Part shown: positions 1-9,976 of the stretch, piece after piece
How the letters are laid out: each line of letters begins with the position of its first letter
Position numbering within the stretch: the stretch's first letter is position 1
Origin: a virus
Direction: 5' to 3' (one strand)
Length of the DNA stretch: 24,356 bases
IMG/VR virus record: IMGVR_UViG_3300036828_000592
Coordinates: 1-24,356 of that record
Notes under the pieces: model-generated
What the model was told of the DNA's origin: nothing
Databases searched by the model: none
What the model saw: only the letters and a program-made list of their open reading frames with translations
Made by a program: the position numbers and the translations under genes

Positions 1-2
1 CG

Positions 3-536
3 ACCGCCATCGGCTCCGCTGGAAGCGACGATCAGTGGGGCTCGGATATAAGCGATTTGCGCCAATACGCGCCTGGGCAAGGACCAGCTGGGCGCAACAT
101 CCTCGTGCCGGCGCCATCTTCGATCCAGACGATTCCAGACGTGCAGAAGATGGCGCACAACGAAGCAAAATGGTCGGACGGCACAAAGATACAAGCGAGC
201 GTGGTCGTCCAGGGCTGGATGAGACCTGGAACAACTTCGCTCTGGCGCGCCGGGGACAACGTCAGTGTCTGGGCGCCGATGGCAGTCATCAACAATCAAA
301 TTATGAAGATACAGACGGTCACGTTCACTCAGGATCGCAACAGCGGCACCGAGACGACGCTCGATCTCGTGGTGCCATGGCTCTTGAACGACAAGGTAAA
401 GGGTGTCGTCGACCTGATGCAGGATTCGCAGGACATCATCGACACTGCCGGCGGATTCAGAAACACGCTGCAAACTTCGCAGCAGCAGCAAACAACCCCG
501 TCGCCATCGCAACAGCCATTTCCATTTGAAGAATAA
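3..536 (+). CDS. Mu gp44/P-like baseplate hub protein, C-terminal part
   Basis: The reading frame is open from the first complete codon at base 3 to TAA at 534-536, so the 5' end lies outside the window. The visible 177 residues end in a Gln/Pro-rich tail. The section reading GWMRPGTTSLWRAGDNVSVW followed by a strand-rich stretch resembles the C-terminal part of Mu-like tail protein gpP (gp44), which forms the baseplate hub around the spike. The next genes are gp45-, gp46-, gp47- and gp48-like in the canonical Mu order, which is the stronger argument. An internal ATG at 57 is not preceded by a good ribosome site and is probably not the start. Confidence 0.7.
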   Translation, partial: TAIGSAGSDDQWGSDISDLRQYAPGQGPAGRNILVPAPSSIQTIPDVQKMAHNEAKWSDGTKIQASVVVQGWMRPGTTSLWRAGDNVSVWAPMAVINNQIMKIQTVTFTQDRNSGTETTLDLVVPWLLNDKVKGVVDLMQDSQDIIDTAGGFRNTLQTSQQQQTTPSPSQQPFPFEE

Positions 537-539
537 GCC

Positions 540-1574
<1,035 letters not shown>

Positions 1575-1576
1575 TC

Positions 1577-2095
1577 GTGCCCGACATCCGACTCATCCAA
1601 TACGGTGGGCCGCTCGATTGGGGCATCGACTGGCTCTTGCTTGGCGACGGCACGCTCGATGATACGCAGGCCTTAGCGACCGCCGTCATCGTCGCGCTGG
1701 GAACCAACAGGTTGGCGCTGCCGAGCGACGTACTGCCAGACCCAGATTCGACGGACCGCCAAGGATGGTGGGCCGACCTTGACGCGGCCGAGATATGGGG
1801 AGGTTGGACGATCGGGAGCAGACTTTGGCTCCTGCGGCGCTCCAAGATCGTCGGCACGGGCGCGCGCGAGGGGGCGACCGTGACGCGTGTCGAGCAGTAC
1901 ATTCGAGAAGCGATTCAGCCATTCATTGATCTGAAGGCAGCGACCGAAATGTTCGTCCAGGCGACGCGCGTCGGGATCGAGCGCATCGACGCGATCGTTC
2001 GGCTTTATCGAGGCCAGGAGATCGCCGTCGATCTCAGATACCAAGTGCTCTGGGACGAAATCCCGATCCGCGCCATCCCCTCGCCATATCCGTGA
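1577..2095 (+). CDS. Mu gp46-like baseplate protein
   Basis: 172 aa from GTG at 1577, which begins 2 nt after the spike gene's TGA. An ATG at 1538 in the same frame would overlap the spike gene by 37 nt and is less likely. The protein reads like the phage GP46 family: a short N-terminal DIRLIQ motif, an early block ending in TAVIVALGTNRLALP, a WWAD/WGGW aromatic segment, then a helical C-terminal half with a final strand. In Mu-type phages this small protein is part of the wedge/baseplate between gp45 and gp47, which is where the gene lies here. Confidence 0.8.
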   Translation: MPDIRLIQYGGPLDWGIDWLLLGDGTLDDTQALATAVIVALGTNRLALPSDVLPDPDSTDRQGWWADLDAAEIWGGWTIGSRLWLLRRSKIVGTGAREGATVTRVEQYIREAIQPFIDLKAATEMFVQATRVGIERIDAIVRLYRGQEIAVDLRYQVLWDEIPIRAIPSPYP

Positions 2096-2098
2096 ACG

Positions 2099-3244
2099 AT
2101 GCCCTGGTCCACCCCAACACTCAAGCAAGTGCGCTCGCTCGTGCGCGATGCCGTCGCGGCCAACCTGCCAGGCGCCGATGCGAACGTGCCCAACAGCGTC
2201 CTGCGCGTTCTTTCCGATGCGATGGGTGCGCTCTGCCAACTCGCGCTGCAATACATTGACTGGCTGGCATTGCAGCTCTTGCCGGACACGGCCGAGACGG
2301 TATGGCTGGACCGGCACGGAAACATATGGTTGACGAATTCGGACGGCTCGACCGGGCGGAAGCTCGCGACTGTGGCCACCGGCACGGCGGATTTCGTCAC
2401 CTCGGCCGGCAGCGTGGCCGTCCCGACCGGCACGCTGCTTTCCTATGCAACTGGCATTGATTATCAGACGACTGCCGACATTCTGACCGATCCGACCGGC
2501 CTGCCGACAACGGCGCCGATCACCGCCCTCGATTCTGGCAGCCTCGGCAATCTCGATCCCGGCACCGCGCTCGCCCTGCTGACGTCGCTCACCGGCTCAG
2601 TGGATTCTATCACGGTCGACACGCTCACCGGCGGCACCGACGACGAAACCGACGACGAGCTGCGCGCCCGCGTGCTTTTCCGCATCCGGCAGCCGCCGAT
2701 GGGCGGCGATGCCGACGACTATGTCGCCTGGACACTCGCGGTCGGAGGGGTGACGCGCGCCTGGTGCTCGCCGATGGAGATGGGCGTCGGCACCGTTTCG
2801 GTGCGCTTCATGATGGACGATCTGCGCGCCAGCAATGGCGGTTTTCCATTGCAGTCGGATTGCGACACGGTTTCTGCCTATCTCGACACCGTGCGTCCGG
2901 TGACCGTGAAGGAATGCTACGTCCTCGCGCCGCTCAAGCAACCGATCGATTTCGATATCGCCAATCTCAATCCCGACACGACGGCGGTGCGAGCGGCGAT
3001 CGAGCAGGCGATCCTCGACATGCTTTTCCAGTACGCCGCGCCTGGGCAGACGATCTTCGCGGCCTGGAAATTTGCCGCCGTGATGGGCGCGGCCGGCGTC
3101 GTCTCCTTCGACATGACCACGGTCGAGGACGACATCATGCCGGACGTCGGCCACATGGCGACCTTGGGCGACATCTACTACAGCACCGCGCCGGTGCCCC
3201 CGCCGGTTTCCCAGCAAAGCATCGCTTTTTCGAGTCATGGCTGA
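2099..3244 (+). CDS. Mu gp47-like / baseplate J protein
   Basis: 381 aa. Baseplate J family proteins build the wedge subunits that surround the hub and trigger sheath contraction. Family features seen: an N-terminal helical segment (about 5-60) with the ETVWLDRHGNIW motif; a strand-rich middle with SAGSVAVPTGTLL; the motif TGGTDDETDDELRARVL followed by QPPMGGDADDYVAWTL, which is the recognisable J signature; and a C-terminal domain with the VRPVTVKECYVLAPL segment. The length is normal for the family. The gene's end overlaps the following gp48-like start by 8 nt, so the two are probably translationally coupled. Confidence 0.9.
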   Translation: MPWSTPTLKQVRSLVRDAVAANLPGADANVPNSVLRVLSDAMGALCQLALQYIDWLALQLLPDTAETVWLDRHGNIWLTNSDGSTGRKLATVATGTADFVTSAGSVAVPTGTLLSYATGIDYQTTADILTDPTGLPTTAPITALDSGSLGNLDPGTALALLTSLTGSVDSITVDTLTGGTDDETDDELRARVLFRIRQPPMGGDADDYVAWTLAVGGVTRAWCSPMEMGVGTVSVRFMMDDLRASNGGFPLQSDCDTVSAYLDTVRPVTVKECYVLAPLKQPIDFDIANLNPDTTAVRAAIEQAILDMLFQYAAPGQTIFAAWKFAAVMGAAGVVSFDMTTVEDDIMPDVGHMATLGDIYYSTAPVPPPVSQQSIAFSSHG

Positions 3245-3968
3245 TGGCCCCGACGTTCATGTTCGCCGCAGCGGCTCGGATTACGCCGAGGCTTTCCTGG
3301 CGCTGTTGCCATACGGACCGGCTTGGCCGAGGCATGCGTTGTCAACTCTGGTCGAGGCCTGCTACGGGCTCGCCGATTATTGGGGCTTCGTCGACAGCCG
3401 CGCCGCCGATTTGTTGGAGACCGAGTCCGACCCGCGGTTGACGATTGAATTGCTGCCGGATTGGGAGCGCGCGTGGGGATTGCCCGATCCATGCGTGAAA
3501 ACCCCGCAAGGCATCGTCGCGCGCCGGCAAGCGCTGCTGTTGAAGATGACGCTTTTGGGCGGGCAGTCGCGCCAGTACTTCATCGATGTGGCGGCGGCGC
3601 TCGGCTACACCATCACGATCACCGAGTATCTACCCTACATTTGCGGCATCTCGCGCGTCGGCGACACGCGCTCGACGCTCGATAATCCCGGCGATCCTAC
3701 GCGCTATATGTGGCAGCTCGGGCCGCCGGAAATTCGATACCAGTGGACCATTCACGTCAATGCGCTCTCGCTGACCTACTTTCGCACCGGCATCAGCGAG
3801 TGCGGCGTCGACCGGTTGCTGGCGATCGGCGTCCCCGAAGACCTCGAATGCGTGCTCGGCCGCTGGAAGCCGGCGCACACCGAGATCGTCTACGACTTCT
3901 CGTCGGTCATGGCGCTCGATTTCTCCCAGACGTTCAACACCTCCTATCTCGGCTTGGGGATAATGTAG
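3237..3968 (+). CDS. Mu gp48-like (DUF2313/YmfQ) tail protein
   Basis: 243 aa, with its start overlapping the end of the baseplate J gene. The N-terminal half carries family hallmarks: the LLPYGPAWPR motif near residue 24, the ETESDPRLTIELLPDWERAW segment (about 60-80), and the RRQALLLKM...SRQYFIDVAAALGY stretch (about 95-120). The C-terminal part around KPAHTEIVYDF is also typical. Members sit at the outer end of the baseplate wedge between J and the fibres. It is somewhat longer than Mu gp48. Confidence 0.88.
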   Translation: MADGPDVHVRRSGSDYAEAFLALLPYGPAWPRHALSTLVEACYGLADYWGFVDSRAADLLETESDPRLTIELLPDWERAWGLPDPCVKTPQGIVARRQALLLKMTLLGGQSRQYFIDVAAALGYTITITEYLPYICGISRVGDTRSTLDNPGDPTRYMWQLGPPEIRYQWTIHVNALSLTYFRTGISECGVDRLLAIGVPEDLECVLGRWKPAHTEIVYDFSSVMALDFSQTFNTSYLGLGIM

Positions 3969-4652
3969 ATGGCGGACAACAAACAAATCAAAGACGGCGT
4001 GGGCGACGTCTTCGGCATTCGCATGCGCGATCTCTCGCCGGCCGGCGACGGGTCATTGCAGCGCTCGATGATTTTTGCGACCGGATATCCGATCGATTAC
4101 GGCACCGGCGGCATGTTCCAGCATTGCGCCAAGAGCGGCGTCATGGCCGCCGGCCTCGCCGCCAATGCGCCGATCTATTCATTCTACTGGCCGGCGTCCT
4201 TGCTCGGCCTGGTGCGGCGTGTGCGGCTCAATGCTTGGACGCTCGGCACCGCGTTCGCGGCCGGGCTTGCGACCTTCGACCTTTTTGCCGCCCGCAACTT
4301 CACCGCGCCCTATGGCGGCGGCGCGCAGGCCGATCTCAGCGGCGATCATGCGGCGCTGCGCACCAGCATGGGTTCGTCGCGGGCAGACATCATGGTCGCC
4401 ACCACGGCGGCGCTGACGCCGGGAACGCGCACGCTCGATCCCGATCCGCTCGACTCGCGCACCGTGAACGCACCGGTCGCCGTCAACACGACGTTCACGA
4501 CGGGCCCCCTGACGCTTTTTGAAAAGCTGCAGGACGCGCATCCGCTGATGCACGTCACCAACGAGGGCTTCGTGATCCGCACCACCGTGCCGGCGACCGG
4601 CGTCTGGTCGTTCGCGGTGACGACCGAGTGGGACGAGGTCGTGGTTTTCTAA
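3969..4652 (+). CDS. hypothetical tail-associated structural protein
   Basis: 227 aa; its ATG directly abuts the gp48-like TAG. I do not recognise the family. The sequence is Ala/Gly/Thr-rich with alternating hydrophobic strands and no signal peptide or Cys cluster. Residues about 35-115 include a YPIDYGTGGMFQ segment and a hydrophobic stretch. The C-terminal 60 residues are strand-rich and end TTEWDEVVVF. Its place between the baseplate wedge genes and the tailspike suggests a baseplate-peripheral or fibre-attachment part. That is a positional inference only. Confidence 0.55.
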   Translation: MADNKQIKDGVGDVFGIRMRDLSPAGDGSLQRSMIFATGYPIDYGTGGMFQHCAKSGVMAAGLAANAPIYSFYWPASLLGLVRRVRLNAWTLGTAFAAGLATFDLFAARNFTAPYGGGAQADLSGDHAALRTSMGSSRADIMVATTAALTPGTRTLDPDPLDSRTVNAPVAVNTTFTTGPLTLFEKLQDAHPLMHVTNEGFVIRTTVPATGVWSFAVTTEWDEVVVF

Positions 4653-4664
4653 AAGGAGGCAATT

Positions 4665-5987
4665 TTGAAATACAATCAACCTTTCGATCAACCGTCGAAT
4701 CCGAACGCGTCTTATGTCGACGGCAACCCGGCGGCGGGCATCCAGGGTTCCATCGTGCCGGCGGCATCGATCGAATTTCCGCAGCGTGAAATCGTGAACG
4801 CGCTCCAGGCGGCGGGGCTGGTCGGCACCAATGCCGATCTCACGCAGCTGCTGCAGATGCTCAAGATCATGGACGTGTTCAACAAATTCAAAATGGGGGT
4901 CAATCAAGGCAACGCTTCGCAATGGAGCTGCACGGTCCCGACGCTTCCGATCATGCCGCCGCCGACCGGCTGCATGATCTGGTTCGAGCCGCTTTACGCC
5001 AGCGTGAATGGCGGCACGGTCTTTTCAGTCAACGGTAGTTCGTTCATGCCGGTGACCAACGCCGATCTCACGCCTTTAACAATCGGCGACGTGATGGGGC
5101 CCGGCTGGCTGCAACTGTTCTTCGACGGCACGCAATGGGAGATCGTTTCCGGTTCGAAAGGACGCATACCGGGCGTGTTGCCGCTGCTGAAGGCAAATGC
5201 CTACTGGTACGTCAACGGCACAACCGGCGATGACAACAACTACGACGGCACTTCGGCGACCGTCGGGGTCGGAAAGATCGGACCGTTCAAGACGATCCAG
5301 CGCGGCGCCAACGAGTGCCCGAAGTACAATATGAACGGCTACAATCAATATGTGAATGTCGCCGATGGCAACTATGCTCTGGCGGTCCTTCCCAACACCA
5401 ACGGCGTCGGCACCGTTCATCTCCTTGGCAACTCGGCGAACCCGCAGAATTGCGCGGTCTCGGCGTCTGGGACTCAACAATGCGCGATCATCCAAACTAG
5501 TGGGAATTATGACATCGAGGGCTTCCGCCTTTCGACCGCGTCTGGCGCGCTCGATGGCTATGCTTCGAACGGTGGAAAAGCCGCCGTCCGCAATCTCCGC
5601 TTCGGGCCGTGTGCTCGTTACCATATGTCGTCCGCTATTTCTGGCTCGGTCTTGCTTGATGGCGGAACGATCACGATCGAGGCCGGGGCAAACTGCGCAG
5701 GGCATGTCGAAGCCTCCTACGCCGGGCTTCTCAGTTCGAACGCCAATACGCCGCCCGCTCTCATCATCCAAGGCGCTGTGGCATGGGCACAGGGTTTCTC
5801 CAACGCGGCCGACCTCGGCATTGCCGAGGTATTCTATTCGACCATCACCGGCGCCGCCAACGCGACCGGGCCGCGATATACTGCATCCATGAATGGCGTC
5901 GTTGATACCTTTTATCATACCGGTGGCCAAACCTACTACCCCGGCTCCACGCCAGGAACGCTTACGACCGGCGGTCAGTATCAGTGA
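4665..5987 (+). CDS. tail fibre / beta-helix tailspike-like protein
   Basis: 440 aa from TTG at 4665, chosen because a strong GGAGG at 4655-4659 precedes it. Residues 1-65 (the PSNPNASYVDGNPAAG region, then a helical EIVNALQAAGL segment) resemble baseplate-attachment domains of phage fibres. From about residue 185 the sequence reads YVNGTTGDDNNYDG, followed by a GPFKTIQRG step and regular short hydrophobic strands. That pattern is typical of right-handed parallel beta-helix tailspikes, many of which bind or degrade surface glycans. No catalytic residues can be assigned from the sequence alone. It probably contacts the host surface. Confidence 0.65.
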   Translation: MKYNQPFDQPSNPNASYVDGNPAAGIQGSIVPAASIEFPQREIVNALQAAGLVGTNADLTQLLQMLKIMDVFNKFKMGVNQGNASQWSCTVPTLPIMPPPTGCMIWFEPLYASVNGGTVFSVNGSSFMPVTNADLTPLTIGDVMGPGWLQLFFDGTQWEIVSGSKGRIPGVLPLLKANAYWYVNGTTGDDNNYDGTSATVGVGKIGPFKTIQRGANECPKYNMNGYNQYVNVADGNYALAVLPNTNGVGTVHLLGNSANPQNCAVSASGTQQCAIIQTSGNYDIEGFRLSTASGALDGYASNGGKAAVRNLRFGPCARYHMSSAISGSVLLDGGTITIEAGANCAGHVEASYAGLLSSNANTPPALIIQGAVAWAQGFSNAADLGIAEVFYSTITGAANATGPRYTASMNGVVDTFYHTGGQTYYPGSTPGTLTTGGQYQ

Positions 5988-5994
5988 GGTTGGC

Positions 5995-6378
5995 ATGTCT
6001 GGTCCCGCTTATTACACCGGTACGATGAACATCGCGATGAACGATGATTGGATCGTGCCGTTCCTCTATGAATCCCTCGGTAGCGATGGCGTCACCTTGA
6101 CGCCGATCGATCTCACCGGGTCGACGTTGATGATGGAAGTCAGAACAAGCGAGAGTGATCACAACGTCGCCGTCTCAGTGTCATCGTCTCCTCCTAGCAG
6201 TGGGATTCAAATCACCAATGCGACCGGTGGCATGTTCACCATCACCTTAGATCGCAATCGCTTGAGCCAATTGTCGCCGGGCAACTACGTCAGCGATCTC
6301 GTGCGGCTGATGCCGTCCGGCTGGCAAGAACGGCTCTGGGAAGGCACCGTCACCGTTGTCGAGGGCACGACGCGGTGA
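5995..6378 (+). CDS. small fibre-cluster protein, function unknown
   Basis: 127 aa. ATG at 5995 was chosen because it lies just after the tailspike stop and leaves only a short gap; a longer frame upstream would overlap the tailspike gene. The sequence is beta-rich (an [13 protein letters not shown] strand near the start, an [11 protein letters not shown] strand, then [15 protein letters not shown]) and looks like a compact Ig- or jelly-roll-like domain. Small proteins of this kind often sit between tail fibre genes in Rhizobiales phages, possibly as fibre adaptors, but I do not recognise a named family. Its TGA overlaps the GTG start of the next fibre gene. Confidence 0.55.
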   Translation: MSGPAYYTGTMNIAMNDDWIVPFLYESLGSDGVTLTPIDLTGSTLMMEVRTSESDHNVAVSVSSSPPSSGIQITNATGGMFTITLDRNRLSQLSPGNYVSDLVRLMPSGWQERLWEGTVTVVEGTTR

Positions 6379-7742
6379 GCACGCAAGTTCTCACGGTCCC
6401 GCAGACTGGACCCCCCGGTCCGGTCGGACCGACTGGGCCGCAGGGCGTTCCTGGTCCGCCTGGTCCGCAGGGCCCCGGTGGCACCGGCCAGCAGGGCGAG
6501 CCGGGACCGCAGGGGCCAATCGGGCCGCAAGGCCCAGGTGGCACAGGGCCGGCGGGACCGCCGGGGCCGCAAGGGCCGACGGGGCCGCAGGGGCCGATCG
6601 GCCTGCAAGGCCAGATGGGCACCCCGGGGCCGGCAGGGCCGACTGGCGCGCCCGGCCCACAGGGCCCGGCCGGCGATATCACCGGCGCCGTGCGCTACGA
6701 TCAAACGCAGGTGCTCACGGCGCCGCAGGCGCTCACGGCCAGGCAGAACATTTTTGCCGCGCCGATCGACAGCATGATCGAGAATAATCTGATCATCAAT
6801 GGCAGCTTCAACGTCGCGCAGCAGTACGGAAGCAATGTAGTCAGCCTTGGCACCGGCAACAATTCGGTTTGGGTTCTTGACCAGTGGAACACGGTTCAGA
6901 ACAGTTCGGTGATGACCTCCGCGTGGAATAAGCAGACGTCGAATTTTCCGTATGGCTATTCATCCGGGATCGGAGGTAGCGTCGGCACTGCCAACCCAAG
7001 TCCAGCGGCCACCGACTATCTCTCTCACCAGCAGAAGATCGATGGGGCTCAGATAGCACGACTGCAGTGGGGCTCGGGGGGCGCCCGGCCCGTGACGCTC
7101 GGCTTCTGGGTCGCGATGACCGTGCCCGGCACCTACTCGGTGACACTTCGTGACACCGTCTCGGGGCAGTGCTATCCGGCGACCTACACGATCAACGCGG
7201 CGAACACCTGGGAGTACAAGACCATCGTCATCCCGGGCTGCACCGCAGGCACCTCGTGGAGCGGTGGGCTCTTCATAGTCTTTACGCTGGTGTGCGGCTC
7301 CAACTATCTCGGAGTGCCGAACACCTGGCAGAGCGGCAACATCGTCGCCGCCAATAACACGAATAATTTTGCGGCGGTCGTCAACAACGCCTGGATCACA
7401 GGTGTGTCCCTGCTGCCGGGCAACGACGCGCCGGCCAGCGATCGCGCCCCGCTGCTGATGCGAAGCATCGCGAACGAGCAGCTGATGTGCGAGCGCTGGT
7501 TCAGATACCTGCGCGGCGTGGGCTTCTACGGCTACGCCCCGACGTCGATAACAGGCATCGGAGGCATCGTCTTTCCGGCTATGCGCAAGGCACCGGCGGT
7601 GACGTTCGCCAACACGACCTACACCAACGGCAGCGCCCTCGCATTGAACGCGGCCAGCGTGAATGCGGCAGTCGTGCAGTGGACGATAGCCGGCGCCCCT
7701 AGCTTCGTCTCAACCGACATCCTGCTCGACGCGAGGTCTTGA
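6375..7742 (+). CDS. collagen-like tail fibre protein 1
   Basis: 455 aa from GTG at 6375 (GTGA overlap with the upstream stop). Residues about 12-100 are uninterrupted Gly-X-Y collagen-like triplets, which form a rigid trimeric shaft. After a DITGAV linker comes an [10 protein letters not shown] motif typical of phage fibres, then a beta-rich C-terminal domain (about 140-455) beginning with an [13 protein letters not shown] segment that resembles carbohydrate-binding or receptor-binding fibre tips. The shaft contains 37 codons identical at DNA level to fibre 2. Together the two genes look like duplicated receptor-binding adhesins. Confidence 0.75.
   Translation: MSTQVLTVPQTGPPGPVGPTGPQGVPGPPGPQGPGGTGQQGEPGPQGPIGPQGPGGTGPAGPPGPQGPTGPQGPIGLQGQMGTPGPAGPTGAPGPQGPAGDITGAVRYDQTQVLTAPQALTARQNIFAAPIDSMIENNLIINGSFNVAQQYGSNVVSLGTGNNSVWVLDQWNTVQNSSVMTSAWNKQTSNFPYGYSSGIGGSVGTANPSPAATDYLSHQQKIDGAQIARLQWGSGGARPVTLGFWVAMTVPGTYSVTLRDTVSGQCYPATYTINAANTWEYKTIVIPGCTAGTSWSGGLFIVFTLVCGSNYLGVPNTWQSGNIVAANNTNNFAAVVNNAWITGVSLLPGNDAPASDRAPLLMRSIANEQLMCERWFRYLRGVGFYGYAPTSITGIGGIVFPAMRKAPAVTFANTTYTNGSALALNAASVNAAVVQWTIAGAPSFVSTDILLDARS
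6417..6527 (+). repeat. 111-bp identical direct repeat, copy 1 (fibre 1 shaft)
   Basis: This stretch is identical by eye to 7858-7968 (offset 1441 bp). It encodes 37 residues of Gly-X-Y shaft in both fibre genes in the same frame. Sequence flanking the block diverges, including at third positions, so recent exchange rather than slow divergence is likely. Confidence 0.9.
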
Positions 7743-7743
7743 A

Positions 7744-8967
7744 GTGTCAAACGGCGGCGAGCGATTCAATCTTTCCAGCGGCACGCCGCGCATCACGCTG
7801 ATCAAGAGCGCGACGGCGGAAAATCAAACGCTGACGGTGCCGGCGCAAGGCCCGGCGGGTCCGGTCGGACCGACTGGGCCGCAGGGCGTTCCTGGTCCGC
7901 CTGGTCCGCAGGGCCCCGGTGGCACCGGCCAGCAGGGCGAGCCGGGACCGCAGGGGCCAATCGGGCCGGCGGGCGTACAAGGGCCGATAGGAAATACCGG
8001 TGCGACGGGCGCGCAGGGGCCGCAAGGCACGACCGGCGCGACCGGCGCGCAAGGGCCGATCGGAAATACGGGGCCGGCAGGGCCGACTGGCGCGACAGGG
8101 CCGCAGGGGCCGGCCGGTCCGGTGCCCGAAGCGCCGACCGACGGCGCGACCTACGGGCGATCGAATTCCGCCTGGGCGGGTGTCTTGCCGATCATTGGCG
8201 GCACGCTGACCGGGGCGCTGACGCTCAATGCCGATCCGGCATCGAACCTCCAGGCGGCGACCAAGCAGTACGCCGACCACAACGTCCGCTGGGACGCCGC
8301 GCAAGCTCTGACGGCGCCGCAGCAGGTCCAGGCGCGCGCCAACATCAACTCGTTTTCGCTGCGCACCCGCACCGTCATAACAACCGGCAGCGGCACCTAC
8401 ACGACGAAGGCCAACTGCGTTGCCATCAACGTCCGCATGGTCGGCGGCGGCGGCGGCGGCGGCGCTGGCGGCACCGGCGGCAACGATGGCTCGAACGGAA
8501 CGGCGTCGACGTTCGGATCGCTCTCGGCCGGCCCCGGCACCGGCGGCCTGCAAAGTCAAGCAGGCAAACCCGGCAGCGGTGGCATCGCATCAGGCGGCGA
8601 CGATAATCAGACCGGCGGCGCCGGCGGAAATGGTTTTACTATTCAATCAGCCTCCGCCGGCCCTGGCGGCTACGGCGGCAATAGTCTCCGTGGTGGCGCA
8701 GGCGCGTGCGGCACGGGCAACGTCGGCCCCAGTGCCGGCACGCCCAACAGCGGCGGCGGTGGTGGTGGTGGCACCTCCATCACCAGCAACCAATGCACGG
8801 GCGGCGGCGGCGGCGCTGGCGGCTATTGCGAGAAGCTGATCGTCCCGCCGGCTGCGAGCTACGCCTTTGCCGTCGGCACAGGCGGCGCCGCAGGAACCAT
8901 CGGCACAGGAAGCCAGCCTGGAGCCGCAGGCGGTTCCGGCATCATCATCATCGACGAGTATTACTGA
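7744..8967 (+). CDS. collagen-like / glycine-rich tail fibre adhesin 2
   Basis: 407 aa from GTG at 7744, 1 nt after the fibre 1 stop. Residues about 35-129 are collagen-like triplets. A helical segment follows (about 160-205, with an [11 protein letters not shown] motif common in phage fibres and an [17 protein letters not shown] motif). From about 225 the protein is a Gly-rich sandwich of short Gly runs and Ser/Thr/Asn segments, ending with a conserved strand-rich close ([10 protein letters not shown]). The Gly-rich half resembles polyglycine-II type adhesin tips known from T-even-like phages, so receptor binding is the likely role. Confidence 0.72.
   Translation: MSNGGERFNLSSGTPRITLIKSATAENQTLTVPAQGPAGPVGPTGPQGVPGPPGPQGPGGTGQQGEPGPQGPIGPAGVQGPIGNTGATGAQGPQGTTGATGAQGPIGNTGPAGPTGATGPQGPAGPVPEAPTDGATYGRSNSAWAGVLPIIGGTLTGALTLNADPASNLQAATKQYADHNVRWDAAQALTAPQQVQARANINSFSLRTRTVITTGSGTYTTKANCVAINVRMVGGGGGGGAGGTGGNDGSNGTASTFGSLSAGPGTGGLQSQAGKPGSGGIASGGDDNQTGGAGGNGFTIQSASAGPGGYGGNSLRGGAGACGTGNVGPSAGTPNSGGGGGGGTSITSNQCTGGGGGAGGYCEKLIVPPAASYAFAVGTGGAAGTIGTGSQPGAAGGSGIIIIDEYY
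7858..7968 (+). repeat. 111-bp identical direct repeat, copy 2 (fibre 2 shaft)
   Basis: Second copy of the segment at 6417-6527, in the same codon phase. Recombination between the copies would produce a hybrid fibre with the N-terminus of fibre 1 and the tip of fibre 2, and would delete about 1.44 kb. Confidence 0.9.
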
Positions 8968-9289
8968 TGGCCTGCCGGTTCTGCCGCTCGATCGATACGC
9001 AATTGTTGTTTCCACCATTCGTAGCCCGGCGGATACCAAGATGAAATCACGCCCATCGCCGCCTCTGTCTGTTCGCGGCAGGGCGCCTCGTCGGCGAAGC
9101 ACTTGAGGCACGGGCTCGTGGCTTTGATGCTGTCACGCGGAAGGTTAATTCATCCCCGGCATGAAGGGCAAGCGGCCCAATAGGTGAGGCCGCACTGAGG
9201 TTTCGGCGCCTCGCGCGCCGTCCGACGTCCGTTGGTTCCGGCACTTGTCCTCCCGACGGACTACTCCCTGAACCTTGCCCCGGCTTCAC
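8961..9289 (-). pseudogene. possible broken Cys-rich small gene
   Basis: On the minus strand, two adjacent frames read like one real protein. Upstream, a frame closing at TGA (9150-9152) ends APKPQCGLTYWAACPSCRG. A second frame from about 9149 down to TAA at 8961-8963 contains CLKCFADEAPC and WYPPGYEWWKQQL. Neither frame has a good start. A third frame has a GTG preceded by GGGAGG and could be the original start before frameshifts. The Cys spacing suggests a small zinc-binding phage protein. It overlaps the end of fibre 2 and the terminator. I read it as a frameshifted remnant with modest confidence; it could also be two short genes with unusual starts. Confidence 0.3.
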
Positions 9290-9306
9290 AGCCGGGGCTT
9301 TTTTTT
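9277..9306 (+). terminator. intrinsic terminator of the tail operon
   Basis: A perfect 9-bp GC-rich stem (GCCCCGGCT at 9277-9285, AGCCGGGGC at 9290-9298) with a TCAC loop is followed by eight T residues at 9299-9306. It stops plus-strand transcription from the fibre genes before it runs into the convergent minus-strand tas operon. On the minus strand the T-run becomes an A-run, so it does not act in that direction. Confidence 0.93.
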
Positions 9307-9352
9307 AAGCAGCTTCCTTCTCAGTGATCGGAGCGAAGAAGTGCGTTGCCTG

Positions 9353-9853
9353 TCATTGCAACGTCCCGCGCGGCGGCAGCATGCCGACCATCCGGCCTTC
9401 CGACTGGAGCGCAGCGCCACGCGGTTCGATCAGCACCTCAAGCGGCGCCAGGTAGGGTCTCTGATTGGCCGGCCGCATGATGCGGCGGTGCGCCACGATC
9501 TGTCCGCAGTCCCGATCCTCGCCCTGGATCACGACAACCTCAACCCGGTCAGGATGCGATGCAACGCCGTGCCGGTAGATCGAGTCCAGCTCTGCCTTGT
9601 CGTTGATAGCGCGCTCGATGGTCCACGCCTCATCAACGAAAACATAGCGCACCACATCCTTTGTTTTGAAAAAAGCGCGGACCATGGCGACGCACGTGTC
9701 TTTGCCGAGAAACGACGGCGGCTCCACATCAAACTTCTCGCCGCTCGCCGAGACCGCAAACCACATCGGAGCTACCATCCCTGTCCCGCGGAATGCGACG
9801 TCGCATGCGCGAGAGGTGACGGCGATCATCTTGCGTAGCTCTTTTTCGCTCAT
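9353..9853 (-). CDS. unknown protein at the 3' end of the tas-like operon
   Basis: 166 aa. ATG at 9853 was chosen because GGAGG lies about 7 nt upstream; an in-frame TTG 6 nt earlier is less likely. I do not recognise the family. It is a mixed alpha/beta soluble protein: an N-terminal helix (SEKELRKMIAV), strands around APMWFAVSASG, a helix with CVAMVRAFFKT, the strand-rich VVRYVFVDEAW, then RVEVVVIQGED near residue 110. No membrane segment or recognisable catalytic motif is seen. It is the last gene of the minus-strand operon and is separated from the tas-like gene only by a solitary guide-array unit. That placement links it to the system, perhaps as an accessory factor, but this is inference. 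Confidence 0.7.
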   Translation of the reverse strand: MSEKELRKMIAVTSRACDVAFRGTGMVAPMWFAVSASGEKFDVEPPSFLGKDTCVAMVRAFFKTKDVVRYVFVDEAWTIERAINDKAELDSIYRHGVASHPDRVEVVVIQGEDRDCGQIVAHRRIMRPANQRPYLAPLEVLIEPRGAALQSEGRMVGMLPPRGTLQ

Positions 9854-9875
9854 TTGCAATCCTCCGGTTTTAGGG

Positions 9876-9973
9876 GTGAGCCCGGCACACTTAACGTGGG
9901 CATCACTTGGGAAGTGGCCGGGCTCGACGGTCGCATCACGTCCTTGGGCTTCAGTGCGCTATTGGCGACCGCA
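9876..9973 (-). repeat. solitary double-hairpin guide unit (U1) downstream of the tas-like gene
   Basis: Same architecture as the main array, placed exactly in the gap between the tas-like stop (9977) and the next start (9853). Stem 1 arms are at 9878-9886 and 9917-9925, stem 2 arms at 9927-9934 and 9965-9972. Plus-strand 9-mers are cacttaacg and cttgggaag in loop 1 (core tgggcatca), and tcacgtcct and gtgcgctat in loop 2 (core tgggcttca). The first base of the stem 2 left arm is A instead of G, which becomes a G-U pair in a minus-strand RNA. Because it lies outside any ORF, it argues that the element works as RNA or DNA rather than as coding sequence. Confidence 0.9.
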
Positions 9974-9976
9974 ACT

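Noticed and set aside
8967-9044. 25-aa plus-strand ORF beginning in the fibre 2 stop (MACRFCRS start)
   Set aside because: Short, without its own ribosome site and antisense to the better-looking Cys-rich minus-strand remnant.
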